From Tolypothrix sp. NIES-4075 (lineage in GTDB: Bacteria > Cyanobacteriota > Cyanobacteriia > Cyanobacteriales > Nostocaceae), in NCBI RefSeq assembly GCF_002218085.1, contig NZ_BDUC01000005.1, positions 448,473-512,472 of the forward strand: a stretch of DNA of 64,000 nucleotides, written 5' to 3'. This document shows, piece after piece, positions 45,898 to 54,137 of the stretch. Made by a program: the position numbers and the translations under genes. The notes beneath the pieces were generated by a model. The model ran no database searches. It had not been told where the DNA came from and worked only from the letters and a program-made list of their open reading frames with translations. Position 1 is the stretch's first letter, and each line of letters opens with the position of its first letter.

Positions 45898-46623
45898 TCA
45901 AAACGGCAAAAATAGCTTTTGATTTAAAGTTAATTTCGTCTCCACACCCAACGAATCTGGTGTTTTGTCACATTCAAAATAAGTCCCATGCATCTTATCC
46001 CAAAGCTTGAAATTTGCTCCATAATTACCACAAATACCGCTGCTGGCGTGATGCCAAGCATGATTCTGGGGTAGGATGAGCCAAGGTGATAAACAGCGGT
46101 AAATTAACGATGTTGGTTTGGGTGTAAAAATACTATGTCTCCACAAGTCTAAAGCCGAACTCAAGCTGACACCTGCAACATACCAACTTGAATCTTGCAG
46201 TAAATAGATAAATAAAGCATGAACCCACAAGTAAATAATTAGAAAACTTGTCCACAAAGTATTGCGAGAAGTTCCTAAAACATCCATTTCTGTAACAGTG
46301 TGATGCACTTGATGCACATACCACAGCCAACGGGTATGAAATAAGCGATGATTCCAGTAGTAAAGATAATCCACAAACACAAAGCTGAAGCAAAATGCAA
46401 CGATGGGGTGCAGATTTAGTGCAGCTTGAAAGTTAGGAAGCAAATGCTGATAAAGTTGATATATAACAGTTATTTGCAGGATGGGAATCAAAATTCCCTG
46501 AAAAAAGAGATTAATTCCATCTACAAACCAGTCTTCACGCTTTTTTAAGCGAAATAAAGTAAGTTTGTTGTCATTAGCCACAGTCAGCGTCAGCAAAATC
46601 ACGAAGGCAAAAAAAACTAACAT
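45898..46623 (-). CDS. Fatty-acid-hydroxylase/sterol-desaturase superfamily membrane enzyme
   Basis: 241 residues. Di-iron His boxes: NHRLFH (92-96), HQVHH (104-108) and NHAWHHASS near 190, with LDLWRHS between; four or so transmembrane helices. The superfamily hydroxylates or desaturates lipids, carotenoids and sterols using O2. Last gene of the eight-gene oxidative cluster, 120 bp after the Rieske C gene. The substrate is unknown. Confidence 0.85.
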   Translation of the reverse strand: MLVFFAFVILLTLTVANDNKLTLFRLKKREDWFVDGINLFFQGILIPILQITVIYQLYQHLLPNFQAALNLHPIVAFCFSFVFVDYLYYWNHRLFHTRWLWYVHQVHHTVTEMDVLGTSRNTLWTSFLIIYLWVHALFIYLLQDSSWYVAGVSLSSALDLWRHSIFTPKPTSLIYRCLSPWLILPQNHAWHHASSGICGNYGANFKLWDKMHGTYFECDKTPDSLGVETKLTLNQKLFLPF

Positions 46624-46704
46624 TAAAAAAAACAGTGTCTCTTTACACCATTTGTAAGTTGAATTTTATTTATAATATTTCTCAGGTTCTACCTGGGAAT
46701 TATG

Positions 46705-46726
46705 AAGTGGCTTTATTTTGCCACTT
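46705..46726. other. Hairpin between Rieske C and hydroxylase genes
   Basis: AAGTGGC / GCCACTT arms; a T-run follows only on the plus strand, where no gene ends. On the transcribed minus strand it lacks the T-run, so it is probably not a terminator for this operon. Confidence 0.6.
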
Positions 46727-46743
46727 CTTTTTATGAGTGTAGT

Positions 46744-47763
46744 TCATACCCAAAACTTGATTTCTACAGATTTTTCTGGTAAGTTTCTTGGATCTTCTCC
46801 TTGAGCGATTTTGTTGCGGATAGATTCGACAAAGACGTGGATTGTATCTGCGGGGGTGTTGGCAAAATTGCTGCCGTATTTTTCAATTACTTGCCACTGG
46901 ATGTTTAAAGCTTCGACATCTTGGCGGATAATATATTGAGCAGTCCATCTGACAAAAGGTTGCGCTAACTTGTTCCAAATGCCGTAGTTGAAGGTTACAT
47001 CGGTGTAAACTAAAGTTGAGTCCGCAGCTTCGGGAATCGATTGGCTGGTGATAAAAAGTTTTCTGTGCGTTCCCATATCATACTCAACGCTGGTGATATT
47101 CGGCATGTGAAAGCTGTCGATATGACGAATTTCGTAACCTTGAGAGTTGAGGAAGTGTGTAAACCAACCGAGATTTGTTGTCTCGTTACGGTAGGATGCG
47201 AATACTGAACCGTTGCGTCTTTGGACTGTCATTTCTAGCTGTGAAGCGCTAGGTGTGCGGAAGACTCCGGGATGAACCGATGCGGTGTGGGGAATATCGA
47301 TGAAATTTTCCGCACAGTTGGTGACGTTGTTGCGAAAGCGGTTGATGACACGTACTGTTTCCCATCCTGGTTGTTTATAGCAAGGCATTTTGAAAGGCGC
47401 AAATTCTTGACTTGATTGCGTCAATCGCACGTAAACATATCCATCTTGCTCTTGTGTGTCATAAGATAACACGCGACGAGCATCGGTAAGTTGAAAATTT
47501 TCACCTTCAGCAGGTACAGCTACAACTTTGCCGGTTTTGTCGTAAACCCAACCGTGGTAAGGACACTGGATTTTGCCTGCACAGATTTTACCATGAGACA
47601 GACGGCTGTTTCTGTGCATACAGCGATCGCGCAATACAACCGCTTTCCCATCATTACCACGAAACACCACCAGCCATTCATCTAAAACTGTGCGTTGCAG
47701 TATCGTCTTCAATTTTAGTTGCTTGCTTTCACAAACAACATACCAAAAATCCTCAAATTTCAC
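46744..47763 (-). CDS. Rieske non-heme iron oxygenase C
   Basis: 339 residues from the GTG at 47763. The Rieske centre is CMH...CPYH (Cys48, His50, Cys67, His70) and the mononuclear iron site NCAENFIDIPHTASVH (Asp156, His159, His164), both complete. Alpha subunit of an aromatic-ring or amine-type oxygenase that needs electrons from a ferredoxin. The GTG follows the ferredoxin stop by 2 nt, so it is probably translationally coupled; a longer frame starting at 47817 would overlap that gene by 52 nt and is less likely. Distinct from Rieske A and B in sequence and spacing. Confidence 0.9.
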   Translation of the reverse strand: MKFEDFWYVVCESKQLKLKTILQRTVLDEWLVVFRGNDGKAVVLRDRCMHRNSRLSHGKICAGKIQCPYHGWVYDKTGKVVAVPAEGENFQLTDARRVLSYDTQEQDGYVYVRLTQSSQEFAPFKMPCYKQPGWETVRVINRFRNNVTNCAENFIDIPHTASVHPGVFRTPSASQLEMTVQRRNGSVFASYRNETTNLGWFTHFLNSQGYEIRHIDSFHMPNITSVEYDMGTHRKLFITSQSIPEAADSTLVYTDVTFNYGIWNKLAQPFVRWTAQYIIRQDVEALNIQWQVIEKYGSNFANTPADTIHVFVESIRNKIAQGEDPRNLPEKSVEIKFWV

Positions 47764-47765
47764 TT

Positions 47766-48053
47766 TTACCCCGCATAACTTTTTATTTCTATATCGTTTG
47801 TTAAATCTATCTGACAAGCAAGTCTTGCTTGTTCATTTTCTGGTGCAAATATCTCTAAAATTTCCTTTTCTTCCTCGCTAGCAGGTGGAATATCCCCTTC
47901 TACAATTACTAAACAAGTTCCACAAATTCCCGTCCGACAGCCAAATAATACAGGAGAATTTTGTACCGTGAGATGTTCGGAAAGTTTTTCATGTTTTTCC
48001 AAACTAATTGGTTGATAATTGCTTTGGGTAAAGCGAATAATATGTTCATTCAT
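47766..48053 (-). CDS. Plant-type 2Fe-2S ferredoxin
   Basis: 95 residues. Cluster ligands C39-x4-C44-x2-C47 and C80 (GCRTGICGTC ... LACQ). Likely the electron donor for the neighbouring Rieske oxygenases; a reductase is not in the cluster and may be the general FNR. The next gene starts 2 nt after its stop. Confidence 0.93.
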   Translation of the reverse strand: MNEHIIRFTQSNYQPISLEKHEKLSEHLTVQNSPVLFGCRTGICGTCLVIVEGDIPPASEEEKEILEIFAPENEQARLACQIDLTNDIEIKSYAG

Positions 48054-48156
48054 AACAAATAAAACCGCAGATGAACGCAGATGAACGCAGATATTTTTAT
48101 TAATTTTAATTTCTTTCTCTGCATCTCTGCGGCTCTGCGTGAAAAAATCTTATAGT

Positions 48157-49197
48157 TCAAACCTTATTTTTTGACCATACAGAGGGCTGAAGTTGATTTA
48201 CATAGTGCATATATTTAACTAATGGTGTATCTATATTAAGAATTGCATTAGGATTATAACGAATATTGTCATAAATCATCCCATCTTCACCACGCAAGAA
48301 ATAGTAAGCCAATTTAGTTAGCAAAAGCAACATTCGCGTAATCACCCAACCGAAAATACCTTTTCTTTGTTTTGCAACATAAATAGGTTGAATGCGCGTT
48401 CTACCCGTTTCTAGAGGGGTGTAAGCGTAAATCATGTGTAATGGTGGCACGATACGAACTTTTTTCATAATAGTTAAAAGTCCCATACACCCATCAGCAT
48501 ATCTCATAGTATATTCATAATGTTCGCCGAAAATCTTTTGCGCTATTCGCTCTCTTGCTGTCGTTTGGGGAAATTCCCCGCTCAGTGTAAAATCAACAAT
48601 TGTACCGGATTGATTTTCTTCTAAGGATAAATCCATTTTAATATTTAATTTATGTACGGTTTGCAGATGTTGAGCATCAATGCCATTCATCATACAAATG
48701 TGGTGATGACAGCTTCTATCGAAAGCTTTGTCATGTATTGTCACGAGAGATTTACCTTTAAGTTCATCAAATTCAACTACTTTATTTGGTGCTTTCGTAT
48801 CTGGATAAACCCAAATAAAATCATATTTTTCATCTGTAGCATAAGATTGCAGTTTCGCTTTATCGGGAATTGTTGATTGACAAGGAATATTTTGACAGTT
48901 TCCCTCACCATCAAATGCCCAATGATGAAAAAAACAGCGAATGAAATTACCATCAACTTGTCCAATTCCTAAGTCAGTTCCTAAATGTGGGCAATAAGCA
49001 TCTAATGCGCGAATATTTCCATCTTGTCCGCGAAAGATAACGATTCTTTGTCCGCAAATATTTAAAGATTTTGCTTGACCTTTTGGTATTTCTTTGCTTG
49101 GACAAGCAATATACCAGCCTTTTGCGATAATATCCCAATTGTTAAAGATTTTCATCTTGACAATCGGTTGTGTGTTTTGATTTTGAAACTGATTCAT
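48157..49197 (-). CDS. Rieske non-heme iron oxygenase B
   Basis: 346 residues. Rieske motif CPHLG...CFFHHW (Cys69, His71, Cys88, His91) and iron site NGIDAQHLQTVH (Asp174, His177, His182). IFGWVITRMLLLLTKLAYYF near the C-terminus suggests membrane contact. Closest in build to Rieske A (shared KGWY/EGWY, GIDAQH and RKGIFGW motifs), so the two probably arose by duplication. Known relatives act on sterols, carbazole-like rings or amines; the substrate is not predictable. Confidence 0.92.
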   Translation of the reverse strand: MNQFQNQNTQPIVKMKIFNNWDIIAKGWYIACPSKEIPKGQAKSLNICGQRIVIFRGQDGNIRALDAYCPHLGTDLGIGQVDGNFIRCFFHHWAFDGEGNCQNIPCQSTIPDKAKLQSYATDEKYDFIWVYPDTKAPNKVVEFDELKGKSLVTIHDKAFDRSCHHHICMMNGIDAQHLQTVHKLNIKMDLSLEENQSGTIVDFTLSGEFPQTTARERIAQKIFGEHYEYTMRYADGCMGLLTIMKKVRIVPPLHMIYAYTPLETGRTRIQPIYVAKQRKGIFGWVITRMLLLLTKLAYYFLRGEDGMIYDNIRYNPNAILNIDTPLVKYMHYVNQLQPSVWSKNKV

Positions 49198-49212
49198 TAT
49201 AGGATGAGTAAA

Positions 49213-50415
49213 CTAAAGCGCTTCAGCGCTTACTACAAACGAGGATGATGAGAAGGCTTTTGTTTGCGTTTCTAAATATTTAGGAATAGAATTTGATGCC
49301 ATGAGGGACATTTGTTTATTACTTTGCCAAATGTAGTTGAGTTTATCGAGATAAATTTTATAAGATTCTATCGCTTCGGTGTGGGTTTGATAGCTGCGAT
49401 GTAGTCCTTCTGATTCTTGGGTGAAGCTAAGACGCATCATTTCTTTTGCTTCAATATCGTTCATGCTAAAAATAGGCGATCGCAAGACTTGATAAATCGC
49501 TGAATACAATGCCGGATCGTACCAAAAAATCCCGTTGATTGCTGCACTAAAGTGATAATGGTCTTTTTGACAACCACGCAAACCCAAGTTAGCTACTAAC
49601 TTCTCAAATGCTGTCGGTGGTTTCAAACAGGAAATCACATCATGGGAGATAATTGTCGAACTGTTAAAATGAAAGCTTTCATCCATGAAGTGATAATAAG
49701 ATATCTTTGCAGGGATGGGAGCGTTTTCTTGGTCGGGATGTTTCTGATAATAATTGCTTAATTTGTGCTGTACTAACTTGCCGTTGAGTGTTCGCACACC
49801 CCGCACGGTGAAGTATTGACAAGCTAAGAAGGTATTATCTGATGATAGAAGTCCAAAGGTCTGTAATTGCAGCTTTTTCCACCAACGTTTTAAGGTGTTG
49901 GTGTCAGCGAAAACCATCGTTTCGTTAAATGGTCCCCGCATTGTATAGGAGAAGATGCGTTTACCAAATAATGCGGCTTCTACTTGGTTGGAAACTGTTT
50001 GAAAAGCGTTTATATGAGCGCGTTCTTGGGCAGATTCTAAGTCGAGCATATCACAAACTAGACGAAAATCTTCTTGGGCATAAAGTCCGGCAGCGCTAGT
50101 TTGATTAAAGAAGATTGTCGCAATTTCGGCGGAGATAATTTGCGAATAATAAGCTACCCAATAAAGTTGATTTAAGATAATTTTTTGGCTTGGGCTTGCT
50201 TGTGACCATACTGGTGTACCGTAAAGTAAAGAAAATTCTTCTGGGTTCCAATAGACATCTTTGCAATCTTGATATTTAAATGCGGCAGCTGCTTCGTCAA
50301 GCAGTTGCGTATGGTCTTGTTGTTTGTTGCGGGTGTGGTTAATTTGTAGTTTGCGGTAGACTTGGGGATTCTCTAGAAGTGTGTTTTGTTTAAGTTCGTT
50401 GAGTGTTGTGTTCAT
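49213..50415 (-). CDS. AurF-like diiron oxygenase
   Basis: 400 residues. The AurF-type ligand set is complete: Glu97, Glu131-x2-His134 (QERAHI), and His242-x3-Glu246-x2-His249 (HFMDESFH). The same order and spacing as in AurF, the enzyme that oxidises p-aminobenzoate to p-nitrobenzoate via a peroxo-diiron centre. The family often performs N-oxygenation, but related members do other oxidations. Lies between two diiron/Rieske genes in a cluster with only oxidative enzymes. Confidence 0.85.
   Translation of the reverse strand: MNTTLNELKQNTLLENPQVYRKLQINHTRNKQQDHTQLLDEAAAAFKYQDCKDVYWNPEEFSLLYGTPVWSQASPSQKIILNQLYWVAYYSQIISAEIATIFFNQTSAAGLYAQEDFRLVCDMLDLESAQERAHINAFQTVSNQVEAALFGKRIFSYTMRGPFNETMVFADTNTLKRWWKKLQLQTFGLLSSDNTFLACQYFTVRGVRTLNGKLVQHKLSNYYQKHPDQENAPIPAKISYYHFMDESFHFNSSTIISHDVISCLKPPTAFEKLVANLGLRGCQKDHYHFSAAINGIFWYDPALYSAIYQVLRSPIFSMNDIEAKEMMRLSFTQESEGLHRSYQTHTEAIESYKIYLDKLNYIWQSNKQMSLMASNSIPKYLETQTKAFSSSSFVVSAEAL
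49215..49236. repeat. Single hairpin of the paired-hairpin family (e)
   Basis: AAAGCGCTTCAGCGCTT followed by ACTAC; half of an element, in the 15-nt gap region before Rieske B. Confidence 0.75.
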
Positions 50416-50462
50416 GTTAATCTAATTAATAATTATTAATTCATAATTCATAATTAAAGAAT

Positions 50463-50514
50463 GTAGTAAGCGCTTCAGCGCTTTAAGATTTAAGCGCTGA
50501 AGCGCTTACTACGA
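50463..50514. repeat. Paired-hairpin element, copy f (complete)
   Basis: GTAGT, hairpin AAGCGCTTCAGCGCTT (50468-50483), 8-nt linker, hairpin AAGCGCTGAAGCGCTT (50492-50507), ACTACGA. Confidence 0.9.
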
Positions 50515-50517
50515 GTT

Positions 50518-51453
50518 TTATACACATTTGTGGGGTGGGAAAGGGTGAAATGATTTTTGCTCTTGCAGTTGTTGAAGTATGATTTCTGCATGGGAGTGAC
50601 TCATAAGCGATCGCAACAATTTCAAACGACTACCACTGTGAGTTTCTGTATCCAATTGAGCAAAAATCTTTACTTTCTGTTGACGTGATAAATCACCTTT
50701 GACTTTCTCAATTGCAGTTACGACGCTTTGAGGTCCGACTTGCACCATCTGCAAAAATGATGCAAGTGTCTCGATTATCGTCTGTTGGCTTGATTGGGTA
50801 ACATCTATTCGGTCAAATAGCGTTACTCCTGTAGCGTGGTGACGGCTTTCGTCTTGCAAAAACGAATGTAACATTAAACTTAAATCTGCATTTATACAGT
50901 CTTTAGCGAGACTGCGATAATGGCTTAAACCCCAACCCTCAAGCACTACTTGTAGGACGAACAGCAGCACGGTTTTATCTTCACTTTCTATCAAATCTCC
51001 TAAAAAGCGTAGGAAAAAGTTATTTCCTACAGGTTCGGGAGTTGGCAGAAATTGGCTAATTTGGGCAAAGTGGCTAGCTTCATCACCACAAAAAAGAGCG
51101 TAAAGCATTCTTTCTTCTGTCGTTTCCGCTAACAGCACCATTTTTGCCATGTAACCCATACCCGCTTTCTCGATGAAGTAGGATTCTTCTAGCAGTCCGC
51201 AGCTACAAAGTTGTAAAATCTCAGCTTGCTCGTTTGCAGTTGCATCGGTAAAGATTTTTACATTATGTAAGTTGAAGTGGGTGGCGTCCCAGTAAGGGCA
51301 GGGGGCAGGAGGCAGGGAGCAGGGGGAGTTTGTCTCTTTATTTTCCCCATCTCCTCCTTTCTTTAGAAGGGTTGAGGACAATAAGCGATGCAGTTTGTCT
51401 TGCTTTTGCAGGTGGGGTAGGTCGAATCCAGCGGTTTTGTGTTGAATATTCAT
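50518..51453 (-). CDS. Ferritin-like diiron protein
   Basis: 311 residues. Four-helix-bundle ligands: Glu89/90 (LLEESY), Glu125-x2-His128 (GDEASHF), Glu172 (LEGWGLSHY), Glu202-x2-His205 (DESRHH). Resembles diiron monooxygenases or oxidases, not storage ferritins. Residues about 31-55 (GGDGENKETNSPCSLPPAPC) come from a GGGGCAGGAGGCAGG string at 51297-51360 and are an insertion. Role in the cluster unknown; may work with the AurF-like enzyme. Confidence 0.8.
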   Translation of the reverse strand: MNIQHKTAGFDLPHLQKQDKLHRLLSSTLLKKGGDGENKETNSPCSLPPAPCPYWDATHFNLHNVKIFTDATANEQAEILQLCSCGLLEESYFIEKAGMGYMAKMVLLAETTEERMLYALFCGDEASHFAQISQFLPTPEPVGNNFFLRFLGDLIESEDKTVLLFVLQVVLEGWGLSHYRSLAKDCINADLSLMLHSFLQDESRHHATGVTLFDRIDVTQSSQQTIIETLASFLQMVQVGPQSVVTAIEKVKGDLSRQQKVKIFAQLDTETHSGSRLKLLRSLMSHSHAEIILQQLQEQKSFHPFPPHKCV

Positions 51454-51458
51454 AAATT

Positions 51459-51518
51459 CGTAGTAAGCGGATAGAGCCGCTTAAAACAGAAGTGATGACG
51501 GCTTAAGCCGTCACTACG
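51459..51518. repeat. Paired-hairpin element, copy g
   Basis: CGTAGT, degenerate hairpin AAGCGGATAGAGCCGCTT, linker, hairpin GACGGCTTAAGCCGTC, ACTACG. Confidence 0.85.
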
Positions 51519-51522
51519 ATTA

Positions 51523-52608
51523 TTAATCGCTAGTCATTTCGTCTCGCCATTTTGAGCGATCGCTACTTTCTATGTCACGCGATCGCGCATCTAGCCAAGT
51601 TCCCCAATTGAGGGCTTTCTGTCTTTCCACATGATTGATAAACTGCATAATGGATTGATCTGCTTTAATCGGGGTTCTCATGTCAAACTTAATTGTTTGG
51701 AAAATCTTCGTATCACCTTTAGCAAAGTAGTTACCCACCATCTTCGTAAGTGATAACACAACTGAGTTAAATAACCAACCGAAAATACCTTTACGTTTTT
51801 TCGTAATGAACAAAGTTTGACCTTCCGTTTTTCCTTGTTCCGTCATCCGCAGGGTAAACATGATGTGGAAGTGCAAAAAGTCGGGTCCAACTGTAACTGT
51901 ACCGGTGCTACCGTACCAATAACACATGCTGTAAGTAACGACGTTTTTGTAGAAAGGACGAATCAACTTGATAAAAAACGAATCTTCACCCCCGCGTGTA
52001 GTATTACTAAAGGTAATTGCATTTTCATTCAGTTCGTCTTTCTCAAAGACAATTTCTAATGGCAAATTGTGAACTGTATTGAAGTGTTGAGCGTCAATTG
52101 CATTAATCATCACCACGTTGGGATGACAATTTTTGATGAACCGAGAACCTAAAGCGCTGTAACATTCTTCGTCTTCCAACTCCGGGACAAAAGGTAACGG
52201 TTGGTGTGGAGTTTCCCCAGTCCAAACCCAAATCATCCCGTATTTCTCTGCCGTGTGCCAAGATTTCAACTTCATCGGCAGCGGTTCTTCTAAACAGGGA
52301 ATATCAACACAAATCCCATCAGCATCAAACTTCCAGTTGTGGAAAAAACAGCGCAATTCATTACCCTCAACTTTACCTTCCGCTAAATGGGCACCCATAT
52401 GCGGACAGTAAGCGTCAAAGGTAATTACTCTTTTGTCTTGACCTCGGTAAATAACTAGTTCGCGACCGAGAACAGTAACAGCTTTTACCTCACCTTTCCT
52501 TAAATTGCGCGAGGGTAATACCCAATACCACCCCTCGATAAAGCGCTGTGGGTTATTGAAAGTCTTTTTTTGGCTTCTTGCGCTAAAAATCTGCGAGTTG
52601 ATATTCAT
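51523..52608 (-). CDS. Rieske non-heme iron oxygenase A
   Basis: 361 residues. CPHMG...CFFHNW (Cys68, His70, Cys87, His90) and INAIDAQHFNTVH (Asp172, His175, His180). RKGIFGWLFNSVVLSLTKMV near the end is hydrophobic and shared with Rieske B. A full oxygenase alpha subunit. First oxygenase of the operon after the acyltransferase-like gene. Confidence 0.92.
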   Translation of the reverse strand: MNINSQIFSARSQKKTFNNPQRFIEGWYWVLPSRNLRKGEVKAVTVLGRELVIYRGQDKRVITFDAYCPHMGAHLAEGKVEGNELRCFFHNWKFDADGICVDIPCLEEPLPMKLKSWHTAEKYGMIWVWTGETPHQPLPFVPELEDEECYSALGSRFIKNCHPNVVMINAIDAQHFNTVHNLPLEIVFEKDELNENAITFSNTTRGGEDSFFIKLIRPFYKNVVTYSMCYWYGSTGTVTVGPDFLHFHIMFTLRMTEQGKTEGQTLFITKKRKGIFGWLFNSVVLSLTKMVGNYFAKGDTKIFQTIKFDMRTPIKADQSIMQFINHVERQKALNWGTWLDARSRDIESSDRSKWRDEMTSD

Positions 52609-52665
52609 GTTGAGGTTTTCACTTCTGGTGAAGCAGCTGATATATAATTCCCAATTTAATAGTCC

Positions 52666-53457
52666 TCAAAATGTTGCGATCGCAGGTTTTGCTTGAGGAG
52701 TATTTTTTTCCAACCCCCATTCTGCTGGAAACTGTTGCTGCTGCTTCATAGGAGAATTAGCGAACCACATTCGCTTACCCGCATCTGTCAGGTTTTCTTC
52801 ACAAATCTCCGTCAAGCAAACGAGTTCGGCGCCTTGGAGATGACCTGGGTTACATTCCTCAAAAAAGCGGATGTGAGGATCTTGCAGTCTTTCTTGAGGA
52901 ATTCCCCGCAGACAGTCTCGCAGCACATGGGGATGAGGAAAGCGGACTACTCCCGCTTTTGTGTCATAATATTCGCCAAAGCGATCGCCTGCAAGAAACT
53001 CGATCAACGAGGAAATATAAATTGGTGTAACTGCATCATATCGCGGATAAAACTCCCGCCAAAAAATCGGCAGAAAACGATAGGTACGATATCCACCAGA
53101 AATTAGCAGCCAATATAGTCTACCCTGAGCATAATCTCGCCGAAGCTGATTCACCGAACTTATCCAACAGCGAGAAAGCGCAGAACTCGACCACCCGCTA
53201 GGGTCCATTATCGTGTCCCCAGAATAGACTACACTTAATTTTTCACCCTGAAACTCAGTGTTATACATCAACAGAGTGGAAAAACCTTGCAGCCGATTTG
53301 TTTTTTCATCTTTGAGCAGAATTACCCAGTTTTTCTGACTTAAGTCTGTCTCAAAAACATCTCGCTTTACACCTTCAAAATAAATGCTAAGTAGCGAGTA
53401 CATAGCTTCCTTATCTTCTGGTGATAAATCCTCCGTGTGAACCAATCGGCTTTTCAT
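52666..53457 (-). CDS. GNAT-like protein, first gene of the oxidative cluster
   Basis: 263 residues. AMYSLLSIYFEGVKRDVFETDL, then WVILLKDEKTNRLQGFSTLLMY and VVYSGDTIMDPSGW look like the strands and acyl-CoA region of GNAT folds, but no catalytic motif is certain. C-terminus has EECNPGHLQGAELVCLTEI. It may add an acyl group to the cluster product. Only the fold is suggested. Confidence 0.5.
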   Translation of the reverse strand: MKSRLVHTEDLSPEDKEAMYSLLSIYFEGVKRDVFETDLSQKNWVILLKDEKTNRLQGFSTLLMYNTEFQGEKLSVVYSGDTIMDPSGWSSSALSRCWISSVNQLRRDYAQGRLYWLLISGGYRTYRFLPIFWREFYPRYDAVTPIYISSLIEFLAGDRFGEYYDTKAGVVRFPHPHVLRDCLRGIPQERLQDPHIRFFEECNPGHLQGAELVCLTEICEENLTDAGKRMWFANSPMKQQQQFPAEWGLEKNTPQAKPAIATF

Positions 53458-53649
53458 TACTTCATCAAAACAAATTTTGTCGTTCCATTATATGAACTGT
53501 AATCAGTTGTTTGATGTGATTATAAAGTTCTGTGTCATAAACTCATCCGTCTTTCTTTCTCAGTCCCCGAACCGCAGTCCCCAGTTACCGGTCTGTAGTG
53601 TTAAAACAGATGTCAGCCTTTGCAAAAAGGCTGGTGAATCAAGTCTGAT

Positions 53650-54005
53650 GAGTGTTTATACTCTTTAACGAGGCTTTTTTACTCTTTAATGAGGCTTTGA
53701 TACTCTTTAATGAGGCTTTTTTACTCTTTAATGAGGCTTTGATACTCTTTAATGAGGCTTTTATACTCTTTAATGAGTCTTTTATATAGATGAATGAGGC
53801 TTTTATACTCTTTAATGAGTCTTTTATACAGATGAACGAGTCTTTTATATAGATGAACGAGTCTTTTATATAGATGAACGAGTCTTTTATACAGATGAAC
53901 GAGTCTTTTATATAGATGAACGAGTCTTTTATATAGATGAACGAGTCTTTTATACAGATGAACGAGTCTTTTATATAGATGAACGAGGCTTTTATATGCT
54001 GCCTA
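53650..54005. repeat. Array of sixteen 21-bp units
   Basis: The G of GAG recurs at 53670 and every 21 bp to 53985. Two unit types: GAGGCTTTNNTACTCTTTAAT (first part) and GAGTCTTTTATAYAGATGAAC (second part). An imperfect 20-bp unit precedes it at about 53650. Stops occur in all frames, so it is not coding. It is non-coding and stands 200 bp ahead of the oxidative cluster, downstream of the copper ATPase. 53458-53649 holds no other feature except the cluster promoter region. Confidence 0.95.
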
Positions 54006-54125
54006 CAGGCTGGAAGCCTGAGGCTACACGAACACTCGTGTGCCTTTGCTGCCTAAGAGATTGATTTAAAGCCTACGCAGGTAGGCTTTGTTCGTATAGC
54101 CCTACCCTTCTAGGGTGAGGGCTTC
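54006..54125. terminator. Hairpin group after the copper ATPase
   Basis: Hairpins CAGGCTGGAAGCCTG (54006-54020), CACGAACACTCGTG and AAAGCCTAC/GTAGGCTTT (54068-54089), followed by GCCCTACCCT/AGGGTGAGGGC. They lie right after the ATPase stop on its transcribed strand and may end transcription; T-tracts are weak. Confidence 0.45.
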
Positions 54126-54137
54126 TTTACCAAAGGA

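Noticed and set aside
46705..46726. Intrinsic terminator
   Set aside because: The T-run follows the hairpin only on the plus strand, where no gene ends.
47764..47817. Upstream start for Rieske C
   Set aside because: It would overlap the ferredoxin by 52 nt and add a basic tail not seen in the usual Rieske N-terminus; the GTG at 47763 is better.
53650..54005. CRISPR array
   Set aside because: Units are directly tandem with no spacers and no cas genes are nearby.
53650..54005. Iteron-type plasmid origin
   Set aside because: The 21-bp size fits, but there is no Rep gene or DnaA-box group, and the surroundings are chromosomal.
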